Shown piece after piece: positions 33,663 to 42,605 of a stretch of DNA of 64,000 nucleotides. Source of the DNA: an uncultured Eubacterium sp. (lineage in GTDB: Bacteria > Bacillota > Clostridia > Oscillospirales > Acutalibacteraceae); assembly GCA_910577195.1 (NCBI GenBank), contig CAJTLP010000002.1, positions 62,001-126,000 on the forward strand. Direction: 5' to 3'. How positions within the stretch are numbered: the first letter of the stretch is position 1; each line of letters starts with the position of its first letter. A model generated the notes under the pieces. That model was not told the origin of the DNA. It made no database searches and worked only from the letters and a program-made list of their open reading frames with translations. Made by a program: the position numbers and the translations under genes.

Positions 33663-35150
33663 TTATTTTTTAGCCATTCTTTCAATCTTCTTATCATCAA
33701 AGATATTTGTAAGCCCCTCCCACATAAGCTGCCTGCGTTCAAACCAAAGGACACCTAACTTTCCTTTTATGTAATCCGGATTCGCCGTGTTCAAAGAAGA
33801 ATAGCCTATATCATTTTTTCTGAGAAATTGATAATAAAAATCGAGCTTTTGAGAAAAACTGTCCCAGCCGCAGCTTCCGTTCCAGCCTGTTTCACTCATA
33901 CAGCCTGTACGCGGAAAGCTCATCTTGTCAGCCTTTTTCATATCAGGAACAAATTCTGTCCAGAGTGTTGCCTCCACACCCAGACAATTACCGCTGTATG
34001 GCTTATGCTCTGCAGTATCTTTCAGACTTATATAACCATAAGGCAAATCAATATAATATGCCTTTGTTGATGTATCAATAAAGGGTCTGTCCCCTGTTTC
34101 CATTTCGCCGCATTTTGTAAAGCCGAGATCTGTGTCAATACAGGAATCATCTTCCAATTCCCAGCTCCACATAAACACCTGCTTATTATGAGCCTTGCAG
34201 TAATCTTTAATCTGATTCATAAACCAGAACTGAAGTTCATCACTGTCCTTAAGTCCCAGTTCCTTACGCTTAGCCTGACAGTGAGGGCACAAATCCCATC
34301 TGTGCTTAGGTACCTCGTCACCGCCGATATGATAATATTCATCCGGAAACATTTCAAAAAACTCATCAAGCACGTTATGAACAAATTGTATTGTCTCCGC
34401 CTTGCCGACGCAAAGCACATCGTGCTTAACACCCCAGTGGTCAGCAACAGGCAATTTACGTGGAAAACAGGTCAGCTCATTATAAGCGGCAATGGCTGCT
34501 CTGCAATGCCCCGGAATATCAAATTCCGGCATCACCTTTATGCCAAAAGCGTGTGCATAATCCACAATCTCTTTTATATCCTTCTTTGTATAAAATCCTC
34601 CGTGAGGCGTATGATTAAAATTCGTTCTTTTTCTCTTCGAGCCAATCTGTGTAAGCAGCGGATAAGCATCTATTTCTACACGCCAGCCCTGATCCTCAGT
34701 CAGATGAAAATGCAGTACATTAAGCTTATGAATAACCATTCGCTTAATAATCTTTTTCACATCTGATACCGGAAAGAAATATCTTCCCACATCAAGCATA
34801 AATCCGCGTATCTTATATGCCGGTTTATCGGAAATTTTCAGTTTAGGAACACTGTCTCCACACTGAAAGATGATCTGTTTAAGAGTTTGGAGTGCATAAA
34901 GCTGCCCTGATGCAGAGGATGCCCTGATGACAATCTCATCATCAATAACAAGGCTGTATTCCTCTTCGCCAAGAGATTCATCAGACTCAAAAATAATATT
35001 CTCCTCTCCCTCAGGCAGATTGCAGAATGACAAAAAATCCTCAATCGCCTCCCTGCTCAGAAGATTTTTACCCAAAGAAATATGGCTGATATTCATTTTT
35101 GCATTTTCCTGCACATCCATTACCTGCGGCTGCGGTATAAGCTTAAGCAT
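33663..35150 (-). CDS. Beta-N-acetylhexosaminidase (GH20)
   Basis: A 495-residue glycoside hydrolase family 20 enzyme. An N-terminal GH20b-like domain (1-110) precedes the TIM barrel. The catalytic pair Asp278-Glu279 sits in HIGGDEVPK; Asp is the acetamido-positioning residue and Glu the acid/base. FHLTEDQGWRVEI, MPEFDIPGHCRA and the conserved Trp regions are present. No signal peptide, so it should act inside the cell on imported GlcNAc/GalNAc oligosaccharides, perhaps from mucin or chitin. Monocistronic with a GAAAAGGGTG site. Confidence 0.93.
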   Translation of the reverse strand: MLKLIPQPQVMDVQENAKMNISHISLGKNLLSREAIEDFLSFCNLPEGEENIIFESDESLGEEEYSLVIDDEIVIRASSASGQLYALQTLKQIIFQCGDSVPKLKISDKPAYKIRGFMLDVGRYFFPVSDVKKIIKRMVIHKLNVLHFHLTEDQGWRVEIDAYPLLTQIGSKRKRTNFNHTPHGGFYTKKDIKEIVDYAHAFGIKVMPEFDIPGHCRAAIAAYNELTCFPRKLPVADHWGVKHDVLCVGKAETIQFVHNVLDEFFEMFPDEYYHIGGDEVPKHRWDLCPHCQAKRKELGLKDSDELQFWFMNQIKDYCKAHNKQVFMWSWELEDDSCIDTDLGFTKCGEMETGDRPFIDTSTKAYYIDLPYGYISLKDTAEHKPYSGNCLGVEATLWTEFVPDMKKADKMSFPRTGCMSETGWNGSCGWDSFSQKLDFYYQFLRKNDIGYSSLNTANPDYIKGKLGVLWFERRQLMWEGLTNIFDDKKIERMAKK

Positions 35151-35204
35151 AAAATCACCCTTTTCAGTTTAACTCAAATAATTGCTGAAGTCAATAGCTA
35201 TGCC

Positions 35205-35233
35205 TTGCATTTATCCTGTTATGATGCTATAAT
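35205..35233 (+). promoter_or_regulatory. Promoter of the 35265 lipoprotein gene
   Basis: TTGCAT (35205-35210), 17 bases, TATAAT (35228-35233), 31 bases before the start codon. Confidence 0.65.
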
Positions 35234-35264
35234 GATTATAGTATTTTTCAGGAGGTAAATCATT

Positions 35265-35924
35265 ATGAAAAAAGTAAAAGCATTAGGTGCAGTTCTGGTT
35301 TGTATTTGCCTTATCGCAACTATGTTTGCAGGCTGCTCAAAAATTTCATTTGAGGGCAAATGGATTTCAACTCTGGATTTATCAGAATCACTGAATGCAG
35401 AACTCGATATGTCTAAGGATACAGACGGAAAATACTTCGGTGAATTCAAGGAACCGATTTCGCTTGATATGATTTATACATTCGACAGTGACAATGCCTA
35501 TGTTGTTTCCGTTGATGAGGAAAAATTCAAGACTGATTTCAACGCTTATATGGAAAAGTACATCGACTATATGGTTGAAGGTACATACAAATATGCAGAG
35601 GATCAGGGAATGACCCGTGAGCAATTTGATGAGCTTTACAAGCAGCAGGAAGGAACTACTGTACGTGAAGGCATGCTCAAGGAAATTGATGCTGATGCTA
35701 TGGTTAATGAAATTGTTTCAGGCTTTGTAACAAATGAAAAACAGCCGCTTCTTATTGAGGACGGTAAATTCTATGAGACTGATGATCAGGGCAATAAGAA
35801 GAGCTATGAAACCTTTACCCTTGAGGGTGACACACTTACAATCAACGGTCAGTTTGATCTTGAAGATAAGCCTATGGAGGATGAATACGGCATCTATCCT
35901 TTAGTTTTAACAAAGCAGGCATAA
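35265..35924 (+). CDS. Hypothetical lipoprotein
   Basis: A 219-residue predicted lipoprotein: signal peptide with lipobox MFAGC (Cys25). The mature protein has a beta-rich start (FEGKWISTLDLSESL), a helical middle (FNAYMEKYIDYMVEGTYKYAEDQG) and a beta-rich end (FYETDDQGNKKSYETFTLEGDTLTINGQFD). The pattern resembles small lipocalin-like stress or copper-binding lipoproteins found in Clostridia, but no family can be named. It has its own promoter and an AGGAGG site, and ends at a weak terminator. Confidence 0.8.
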   Translation: MKKVKALGAVLVCICLIATMFAGCSKISFEGKWISTLDLSESLNAELDMSKDTDGKYFGEFKEPISLDMIYTFDSDNAYVVSVDEEKFKTDFNAYMEKYIDYMVEGTYKYAEDQGMTREQFDELYKQQEGTTVREGMLKEIDADAMVNEIVSGFVTNEKQPLLIEDGKFYETDDQGNKKSYETFTLEGDTLTINGQFDLEDKPMEDEYGIYPLVLTKQA

Positions 35925-35948
35925 TGAAAATTTCATAGTTTAATATAA

Positions 35949-35988
35949 TGAAACGTCAGGAAGGAAATTTCTTTCCCGGCGTTTTTTA
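35949..35988 (+). terminator. Probable terminator after the 35265 lipoprotein gene
   Basis: Imperfect inverted repeat AACGTCAGGAAGGAAA/TTTCTTTCCCGGCGTT followed by TTTTATTT. Confidence 0.65.
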
Positions 35989-36004
35989 TTTACAATTTTG
36001 TATA

Positions 36005-36033
36005 TTGAAATAAATTCAAGGGTATGTTACTAT
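36005..36033 (+). promoter_or_regulatory. Promoter of the GH36 gene
   Basis: TTGAAA (36005-36010), 17 bases, TACTAT (36028-36033), 24 bases before the start codon. Confidence 0.5.
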
Positions 36034-36056
36034 CAAAATACATGGAGGTTAAGCTT

Positions 36057-37700
36057 ATGAAATACAGCTTCAATTTTATATACAGTGCAAACGGCACTTT
36101 AAAAAGCACAGGCAATACAGACAACTCTGATTTTTCAGTTGAAATAAAAGAAAATGATAATATAATTGAATTTACAGTTAAGCCGAATACTGAAATTCAG
36201 TTTACGAAATTTGCAATGAAAATCCCTTACAGATTCAACAGTGCACAGCGTATTTTTACAAACGGATATCAGAGCTGGACCGTATCAAAGGAATATTCAC
36301 CAAATGATAAAATGGATGAATTCTCTCCTCGTGTAATGGGCATTGAAAAGAAAAGGTTCAATCCCTTAGGAATCTGGGGCGCAGGAGATCTGACCTTTCA
36401 TCCGTATCCTGAAAAACCCGGAATATTTTATGGCTACTCATATGGATATGTAAGAAACGGAAATGAACTTTTCCTGCTTGGCTCCTTAAGCGAACGGACA
36501 GGATATACCATAATTACCTTTGATTCGGCAGCTGACTGTATCACAATTGAAAAAGACCTTGAGGGTGTAAAAATCAAAGATGATATGCTCGTTCTGTCTC
36601 TCGCTATGCTGAACGGAGATTATAACAGTGTATTTGACGAATATTTCAGACTTATGAACATACCAAAGCCGAGAGTGAACAGACAGTGCGGCTACACCAC
36701 CTGGTACAACTACTATACAAGTGTTACTGAAGATATCGTTATGAACGACCTTAACGCAATATCCCAGCTGGGTACAAAGATTGATATTTTCCAGATCGAT
36801 GACGGCTATGAGCGTACAGTCGGCGACTGGCTTGAAACAGATAAAAGAAAATTCCCGAACGGAATGAAGGTAATTGCTGACAGTATTCATAAAAAGAATA
36901 TGCTTGCAGGTCTCTGGCTTGCACCCTTTGCGGTTACTCCTAAATCACATATATACAAAAAGCACAAGGACTGGCTCGTACGTGACGAAAAGGGCAGAAT
37001 CCACTTTGCTTCACATAACTGGGGCGGATTTTATGCCCTTGATATTTACAATGAAGAGGTAAGAGCTTATATCAGAAAGGTATTTGATACCGTGCTGAAC
37101 GACTGGGGCTATGATATGGTTAAGCTTGATTTTCTTTATGCCTGCTCCATTATTCCGATTCACGGTAAAAGTCGCGGTGAAATTATGTGCGTTGCAATGG
37201 ATTTTCTCCGTGAATGCTGCGGTGACAAGATTATTCTCGGCTGCGGTGTACCCCTTGCCCCTGCTTTCGGCAAGGTGGATTTCTGCCGTATCGGTGCTGA
37301 TGTAGGACTTTGCTGGGAAAACAAAGCATTTTCACGAGAGGATGTTTCAACCCAGCACACACTTATGAACACCATATTCCGCCGTCATCTTGACGGCAGA
37401 GCATTTTTAAACGATCCCGATGTATTCTTACTGCGTGACAATAATATAAAAATGCCGATAAATAAAAGGGAAATTGTTGCACAGGTTAACAGCCTTTGCG
37501 GAAATCTGCTCTTTGTCTCAGACGATGTATCAAAGTACAATGAACAGCAGAAACAGATATTTATTGATACGGTCACAAATCCAAAGGCTGAGATAAAAAA
37601 TGCTGAATTTATAAAAAACAGAATTATAAAAATTGACTATTCTTTAAATAATAGAACTGACAGCCTGACATTTGACCTTTCCACAGGCGAAAGACTGTAG
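36057..37700 (+). CDS. Alpha-galactosidase-like glycoside hydrolase (GH36)
   Basis: A 547-residue retaining glycosidase of clan GH-D. The N-terminal beta domain (1-205) precedes a TIM barrel with WYNYY, IDIFQIDDGYE and GLWLAPF. Asp358 in YDMVKLDFLYA is the predicted nucleophile and Asp415 in RIGADVGLCW the acid/base. It is shorter than the 700+ residue GH36 group I enzymes and lacks a signal peptide, so it is likely intracellular. The ATGGAGG ribosome site fixes the start at 36057, not 36024. Substrate is probably an alpha-galactoside, but GH36 also includes alpha-N-acetylgalactosaminidases. Confidence 0.88.
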   Translation: MKYSFNFIYSANGTLKSTGNTDNSDFSVEIKENDNIIEFTVKPNTEIQFTKFAMKIPYRFNSAQRIFTNGYQSWTVSKEYSPNDKMDEFSPRVMGIEKKRFNPLGIWGAGDLTFHPYPEKPGIFYGYSYGYVRNGNELFLLGSLSERTGYTIITFDSAADCITIEKDLEGVKIKDDMLVLSLAMLNGDYNSVFDEYFRLMNIPKPRVNRQCGYTTWYNYYTSVTEDIVMNDLNAISQLGTKIDIFQIDDGYERTVGDWLETDKRKFPNGMKVIADSIHKKNMLAGLWLAPFAVTPKSHIYKKHKDWLVRDEKGRIHFASHNWGGFYALDIYNEEVRAYIRKVFDTVLNDWGYDMVKLDFLYACSIIPIHGKSRGEIMCVAMDFLRECCGDKIILGCGVPLAPAFGKVDFCRIGADVGLCWENKAFSREDVSTQHTLMNTIFRRHLDGRAFLNDPDVFLLRDNNIKMPINKREIVAQVNSLCGNLLFVSDDVSKYNEQQKQIFIDTVTNPKAEIKNAEFIKNRIIKIDYSLNNRTDSLTFDLSTGERL

Positions 37701-37720
37701 TCTATTCATTGCCCAATCTA

Positions 37721-37749
37721 TTGAAAGCTTTCAAAACCTATGATATAAT
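37721..37749 (+). promoter_or_regulatory. Promoter and palindrome before the Rrf2 gene
   Basis: TTGAAA (37721-37726), 17 bases, TATAAT (37744-37749). The -35 is the left half of the perfect palindrome TTGAAAGCTTTCAA (37721-37734), a good candidate for an autoregulatory operator. Confidence 0.65.
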
Positions 37750-37773
37750 AGTAATTTGAAAGGATGCAGAACT

Positions 37774-38211
37774 ATGAAAATTTCCACAAAGGGCCGTTAT
37801 GCCCTGAGACTTATGCTTGATTTAGCTGAACACCAGGAGGACGGTTTTATCGCGCTTAAAGATATTGCACAGAGGCAGGATATTTCAAAAAAATATTTGG
37901 AGCAGATTGTACCGCTTCTGAATAAGTCAGGCGTTCTCAGAACAACACGTGGTTATCAGGGCGGCTATCAGCTTGCTAAAAAGCCTGAGGAATGCACTGT
38001 AGGTGATATTCTTCGTATAACAGAGGGAAGTCTTGCACCTGTTGCATGCCTTGACAGTCCGCAGAATTTATGTGATAAGGCTGATAGCTGTATGACTCTC
38101 GGCGTCTGGAAAGGACTTGACAAGGTTATAAATGAATATCTTGACTCAATCACATTAAGAAATATTTTAGATCAATACCGCACTGCAGCAAGTGACGAGT
38201 ATTATATTTAA
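37774..38211 (+). CDS. Rrf2-family regulator, IscR-like
   Basis: A 145-residue winged-helix regulator. The helix-turn-helix lies at about 27-63 (FIALKDIAQRQDISKKYLEQ, then RTTRGYQGGY). Three cysteines, Cys92, Cys100 and Cys106, match the number and region of the IscR cluster ligands, so it probably binds a [2Fe-2S] cluster and senses iron-sulfur status, or a related signal such as cysteine supply as in CymR. The operon continues with tcdA and tagD; no isc or suf genes follow. The start follows GAAAGGATG. Confidence 0.9.
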   Translation: MKISTKGRYALRLMLDLAEHQEDGFIALKDIAQRQDISKKYLEQIVPLLNKSGVLRTTRGYQGGYQLAKKPEECTVGDILRITEGSLAPVACLDSPQNLCDKADSCMTLGVWKGLDKVINEYLDSITLRNILDQYRTAASDEYYI

Positions 38212-38228
38212 GCAAGTGAGATAAAAAT

Positions 38229-38951
38229 ATGCCAAATCAATTCACAAGAACGGAAATGCTTTTAGGCAGTGAAGCCGTTCATAAATTAAAACAGTGCAGA
38301 ATTGCTGTTTTCGGTATCGGCGGTGTGGGCGGATACACGGTTGAAGCACTGGCACGTTCAGGGGTAGGCACTCTCGATTTAATTGATAACGACACAGTAT
38401 CTATCACAAATATCAACAGACAGATTATTGCACTTCACAGCACTGTCGGTATGAATAAAACGGAGGCTGCAAAAAAGAGGCTGCTTGATATCAATCCAAA
38501 TATAAAAATAAATACGTATAATACCTTTTTCACACCTGAAAATTCCGGAGAATTTAACTTTTCACAATACGATTATATTGTTGATGCAATTGACACTGTA
38601 TCAGGCAAAATCGAGTTGGCTGTACAGGCTGATAAAGCAAATGTCCCTATAATCAGTTCAATGGGCGCAGGCAACAAGCTCGACCCTACACGGTTTGAGG
38701 TCTCGGATATTTACAAAACCTCCGTTTGCCCTCTTGCAAGGGTAATGCGCAGAGAACTGAAAAAAAGAAATATCAGAAAACTAAAGGTTGTATATTCAAA
38801 GGAAGAAGCACTTTCACCAAAATGTGAAAGCGATGAGGATTCCGGTACGAAAAAACAGACTCCTGCAAGCATAGCATATGTCCCGTCGGTAGTCGGACTG
38901 ATTATTGCAGGAGAGGTTATAAATGATATTACAAGTCAACAGACATCTTAG
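38229..38951 (+). CDS. tcdA: tRNA threonylcarbamoyladenosine dehydratase
   Basis: A ThiF/E1-like enzyme that uses ATP to cyclise the t6A base at position 37 of tRNA to ct6A. The 240-residue protein has the nucleotide loop FGIGGVGGY, the Arg finger in NINRQIIAL, DAIDTVSGK and the MGAGNKLDPTRFEVSDIYKT signature specific for TcdA/YgdL. It follows the Rrf2 regulator by 17 bp and precedes tagD by 9 bp, so the three genes are probably cotranscribed. Desulfurase coupling, as for E. coli csdA, is not evident here. Confidence 0.93.
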   Translation: MPNQFTRTEMLLGSEAVHKLKQCRIAVFGIGGVGGYTVEALARSGVGTLDLIDNDTVSITNINRQIIALHSTVGMNKTEAAKKRLLDINPNIKINTYNTFFTPENSGEFNFSQYDYIVDAIDTVSGKIELAVQADKANVPIISSMGAGNKLDPTRFEVSDIYKTSVCPLARVMRRELKKRNIRKLKVVYSKEEALSPKCESDEDSGTKKQTPASIAYVPSVVGLIIAGEVINDITSQQTS

Positions 38952-38960
38952 GAGATAACT

Positions 38961-39395
38961 ATGAAAAGAATTTTAACTTACGGCACATTTGACCTTTTAC
39001 ATTACGGACATATCCGACTGCTTAAAAGAGCAAGAGCAATGGGCGATTATCTTGTTGTTGCACTTTCGACTGACGAGTTTAATGCAGGCAAAGGTAAGAA
39101 AGCATATCACACATATGAAACAAGAAAAAAAATGCTTGAAGCAATAAGATACGTTGACCTTGTTATCCCTGAAAACTGCTGGGAGCAAAAAATAGATGAT
39201 ATAAAGGAATACCATATTGACACAGTTGTTATGGGCGGTGACTGGAAAGGCAGTGATAAATTTGATTACCTTAAGGATTACTGCGAGCTGGTTTTCCTTG
39301 ACAGAACACCCGGAGTTTCCACAACAATGATAAAAAAAGACTTGGGTCTTAAGGAAGCAATTAACGGAATTGACCAGCTTCCTGATGAAAAATAA
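38961..39395 (+). CDS. tagD: Glycerol-3-phosphate cytidylyltransferase
   Basis: Makes CDP-glycerol from CTP and glycerol 3-phosphate for wall-polymer synthesis. The 144-residue protein has the HxGH nucleotidyl motif in GTFDLLHYGHIRLL, the substrate lysine region KGKKAYHTYETRKKML, and the closing RTPGVSTTMIK motif. The TagF-like enzyme at 19-21 kb could use its product. AGGAGATAACT precedes the start. The operon ends at the terminator at 39415. Confidence 0.93.
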   Translation: MKRILTYGTFDLLHYGHIRLLKRARAMGDYLVVALSTDEFNAGKGKKAYHTYETRKKMLEAIRYVDLVIPENCWEQKIDDIKEYHIDTVVMGGDWKGSDKFDYLKDYCELVFLDRTPGVSTTMIKKDLGLKEAINGIDQLPDEK

Positions 39396-39414
39396 TTCAG
39401 AGTGAAAAAAGCAA

Positions 39415-39452
39415 AAAGCACTTGCAGACAAATAAGTATCTGCAAGTGCTTT
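39415..39452. terminator. Bidirectional terminator between tagD and lysC
   Basis: AAAGCACTTGCAGA (39415-39428) with TCTGCAAGTGCTTT (39439-39452), perfect 14-bp stem, then CCTTTTTTC. Confidence 0.92.
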
Positions 39453-39468
39453 CCTTTTTTCATAATAA

Positions 39469-40671
39469 TCAGTCGTTAGGGATAAACTTTCTGTGAACTG
39501 CTGAAACAGCTCTGTCTGCATCCTTAGCGTCAATGATTACAGAAATCTTGATTTCTGATGTGGAAATCATCTGGATATTGATGTTTGTTTCATAAAGTGC
39601 CTCAAACATCTTTGAAGCTGTACCGGGATGTGATTCCATACCTGCGCCTACAATAGAAACCTTTGAAACCTCTGTATTACATACAATTTTGCAGTCACTG
39701 AGCATATCCTCAAGAAGCTCAACAGCAAGAGGACCGTTCTCCTTGCTTACACTGAAAACAATATCCTTTGTACCGTCTCTGCCGAAAGACTGAAGAATAA
39801 TATCAACATTTATATTCTTTGCTGAAAGCTTTGAGAAAATTTTGAAAGCGATACCCGGAGTATCCTGTAAATTTAAGATTGAAACAAGTGCAACGTCATT
39901 ATCCTTTGTTACACCGCGAATTAACATTTTTTCCATTTTTGCTGCCTCCTTAACAATAGTACCTGGTATTGGATTCAGTGAAGAAAGAACCTCAAGCTCC
40001 ACTGAATATTTCTTTGCCATTTCAACTGAACGGTTATTAAGAACCTGAGCACCAAGTGTGGCAAGCTCAAGCATCTCGTCATAAGTAATGTCCTTAAGCT
40101 TTTTAGCACCCTCAACCTTTCTTGGGTCTGCGGTGTAAACACCCTCAACATCCGTAAATATCTGACATTTATCAGCTTTAAGAGCCGCAGCAATTGCAAC
40201 TGCCGATGTGTCTGAACCGCCTCTGCCTAAGGTTGTAAGGTCATCATATCTGTTAATACCCTGAAATCCTGCAACAACAACGATATTGTGCTTTGCAATT
40301 TCAGCCTGTAATCTGTTAGGCTTGATATTTTTGATTCTTGCCTGTGAGTGAATGGAATTTGTGTTGAAGCCTGCCTGCCAGCCTAAAAGACTGATTACAG
40401 GGAAACCAAGCTTTTCAATTGCCATAGCAAGAAGTGAAATTGAAATCTGCTCACCTGCAGTAAGAAGCTGATCCATTTCCCTCTTATGAGCATTAGGATT
40501 AATTTCATTTGCTTTAGCAATCAGGTCATCCGTTGTGTCACCCTGAGCTGATACAACTACAACTACGTCGTTACCCTGCTTATAGGTATCTGTAACGATT
40601 TTTGCAACATTCATCACTTTCTGAGCGTCCGCCACTGATGAACCGCCGAACTTCTGAACAATAAGTCCCAT
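39469..40671 (-). CDS. lysC: Aspartate kinase
   Basis: First step of the aspartate pathway to lysine, threonine and methionine. The 400-residue enzyme has the kinase motif VQKFGGSSVADA at the N-terminus, GRGGSDTSAVAIAAAL and the FTDVEGVYTADPR loop, and two ACT domains from about 255 to 400 for feedback control. A translation start of the small beta subunit, as in B. subtilis lysC, could exist near the internal MEKMLIRGVTKDND but is not proven. It follows hom by 24 bp on the same strand, and an ACT regulator precedes hom. Confidence 0.96.
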   Translation of the reverse strand: MGLIVQKFGGSSVADAQKVMNVAKIVTDTYKQGNDVVVVVSAQGDTTDDLIAKANEINPNAHKREMDQLLTAGEQISISLLAMAIEKLGFPVISLLGWQAGFNTNSIHSQARIKNIKPNRLQAEIAKHNIVVVAGFQGINRYDDLTTLGRGGSDTSAVAIAAALKADKCQIFTDVEGVYTADPRKVEGAKKLKDITYDEMLELATLGAQVLNNRSVEMAKKYSVELEVLSSLNPIPGTIVKEAAKMEKMLIRGVTKDNDVALVSILNLQDTPGIAFKIFSKLSAKNINVDIILQSFGRDGTKDIVFSVSKENGPLAVELLEDMLSDCKIVCNTEVSKVSIVGAGMESHPGTASKMFEALYETNINIQMISTSEIKISVIIDAKDADRAVSAVHRKFIPND

Positions 40672-40695
40672 AGTTCAAATCCTCCTTTTGTTATA

Positions 40696-41913
40696 TTAAT
40701 AGTTTGTAACTTTGATAATATTGATTACGTCAAGAGTGCTGAGCTTTTCAGCCAGCTCATTTTCAGTCATCACATCAGTAATAAATGCAACCTCATCAGA
40801 CGGCTGACCCTTTCTTGAAAGGTACTTAACCTCTGAGAATGCACTGTTAACCTTATTGCAGTCTGACTTTGCACGAACATAGAAAGGCATTTTAATCGTG
40901 CTCTTGTAATCAACAACATAATCCTCGTCACCGGCACCCCAGCCGAAAATCTTCTTTCTCTCTGTATGCTTAGCACAGTCAATAATATCTGCAACAACTG
41001 CTGAAGCTGTCGGCAGTTTACCTGCACCCGGTCCATAGAAGCAAACATCACCGACTGCATCACCGCGAACAAGAACCGCATTGAAAACGTCCTTAACTGA
41101 TGCCAGCTGCGAGCCGTTATAAACAACTGCCGGACTTACGAAAGCAGCAATCTGATCCTCATTGATATATTTAATCTGTCCTAAAAGCTTGATAACGCCG
41201 CCTGCTGAATTGATGTATGAAACATCTTCAAGAGTAATATTTGAAATACCCTCAGTCTCAACCTGTGACGGATAAACATGCTTACCGAATGCCAGTGAAG
41301 CAAGAATACAAACCTTACGGCATGCATCGTGACCCTCAACATCGGCAGTAGGATCCTTTTCGGCATATCCCTTATCCTGAGCAATCTTAAGTGCATCGGC
41401 AAAGGACATACCCTCTTCAATCATCATTGTAAGAATAAAGTTTGTTGTACCGTTGAGAATGCCCGCAATACCCTCAATGTGATTGGCAGCAAGACACTGT
41501 GTAAGCGGTCTGATAATCGGAATACCGCCGCCTACAGAAGCCTCAAACAAATAGTTTGCACCGCTTTCCTCAGCTGCCTGCAGAAGCTCGAGACCTTTCT
41601 GAGCAACAAGCTCCTTGTTTGAAGTAACAACACTCTTACCTGCCTTGAGAAGTTTCATTGTAAAATCAAAAGCTGGATTCACTCCGCCCATTGTTTCAGC
41701 AACGATTTTAACCTCAGGGTCATTAAGAATATCGTTGAAATCCTTTGTGAACAAATCCTTGTGAGGATCCTCAGGGAAATCACGCAAATCCAATATGTGC
41801 GCTACCTCAAGTGTATTACCGCCAGTTTTTTTAGGAATTGAATCACTATGCGCTTCAATAACCTCAACTACACCGGAACCTACTGTTCCGTATCCCATAA
41901 CAGCAACTTTCAT
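40696..41913 (-). CDS. hom: Homoserine dehydrogenase
   Basis: Reduces aspartate semialdehyde to homoserine. The 405-residue protein has the NAD(P) Rossmann motif VAVMGYGTVGSGVVEV, VTSNKELVA, the catalytic FEASVGGGIPIIRPL segment with the HIEGIAGILNGTTNFIL signature, and a shortened C-terminal ACT domain. It lies between the ACT regulator and aspartate kinase, all on the minus strand, so threonine/methionine supply is controlled as a unit. A GGAGGTTAAC site precedes the start. Confidence 0.96.
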   Translation of the reverse strand: MKVAVMGYGTVGSGVVEVIEAHSDSIPKKTGGNTLEVAHILDLRDFPEDPHKDLFTKDFNDILNDPEVKIVAETMGGVNPAFDFTMKLLKAGKSVVTSNKELVAQKGLELLQAAEESGANYLFEASVGGGIPIIRPLTQCLAANHIEGIAGILNGTTNFILTMMIEEGMSFADALKIAQDKGYAEKDPTADVEGHDACRKVCILASLAFGKHVYPSQVETEGISNITLEDVSYINSAGGVIKLLGQIKYINEDQIAAFVSPAVVYNGSQLASVKDVFNAVLVRGDAVGDVCFYGPGAGKLPTASAVVADIIDCAKHTERKKIFGWGAGDEDYVVDYKSTIKMPFYVRAKSDCNKVNSAFSEVKYLSRKGQPSDEVAFITDVMTENELAEKLSTLDVINIIKVTNY

Positions 41914-41977
41914 TTGTTAACCTCCTGATATAATTTAACATTTCGGCACACAATAAAAATAATATTTTCTGTTAAAA

Positions 41978-42418
41978 TTATTTATGCTCGCCGAAATGAA
42001 CTGAATTGACACCTTTAATACTTTTTATATTTTCAATCAGCACCTGTGCAGTAACCGTCATATCCGTTGCTCTCACCGTTACCGATACATCTGCAACCGA
42101 GTTGACAGGAACACTCTGACTGACAGAAAGAATATTTGCACCTGCTTTGTAAAGCTCATTCATAAGTGCAGACAGTACACCTGCATTATCCTTCAGCTTA
42201 GCATTGATTGTAAGCGTTTCATCATTACTGTCTGTGCTGTATTCAAAAATAGAGTCCTTGTATTTATAGTATGCACTTCTTGAAATACCTGCCATTTTTA
42301 CAGCCTGCGATGTGCTGGACGCTTCACCGCTTGCAAGATAATTTTTTGCTTCAATAACCTTAGAATAAACAGGCGGAAGGATACTTGCATTTACAAGATA
42401 ATAATTTACTTTTTCCAT
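41978..42418 (-). CDS. UPF0735 (PheB-like) ACT-domain regulator
   Basis: A 146-residue protein with an N-terminal helix-turn-helix-like region (about 10-55, ASILPPVYSKVIEAKNYL and KMAGISRSAYYKYKD) and a C-terminal ACT domain (about 67-143). This is the PheB/UPF0735 family, often located beside hom or phenylalanine genes in Firmicutes and thought to sense an amino acid. It lies 64 bp before hom. The upstream ATG at 42433 overlaps the TGGAGGAC ribosome site of the start at 42418, so the latter is used. Confidence 0.87.
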   Translation of the reverse strand: MEKVNYYLVNASILPPVYSKVIEAKNYLASGEASSTSQAVKMAGISRSAYYKYKDSIFEYSTDSNDETLTINAKLKDNAGVLSALMNELYKAGANILSVSQSVPVNSVADVSVTVRATDMTVTAQVLIENIKSIKGVNSVHFGEHK

Positions 42419-42543
42419 TAATTTGTCCTCCATACGCGGACAATTGTTTTGCTGTGAAACACACTTGTAATATATTAGCAGAAAAAAGAAAAAGTATCAA
42501 GACCTAATTTAAAAAAATTTAACATTATTTATCATATTTCCCC

Positions 42544-42572
42544 TTGATAATTAAATATAGTTGAACTATTAT
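42544..42572 (+). promoter_or_regulatory. Promoter of the AI-2E/YtvI-like gene
   Basis: TTGATA (42544-42549), 17 bases, TATTAT (42567-42572), 34 bases before the start codon. Confidence 0.6.
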
Positions 42573-42605
42573 ATTAATTAGTTAGTATAAAAAGGAAGTT
42601 AAAAT

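Noticed and set aside
42419..42433. Earlier start (MEDKL) for the ACT regulator.
   Set aside because: The ATG at 42433 overlaps the Shine-Dalgarno sequence of the start at 42418, so it is unlikely to be used.
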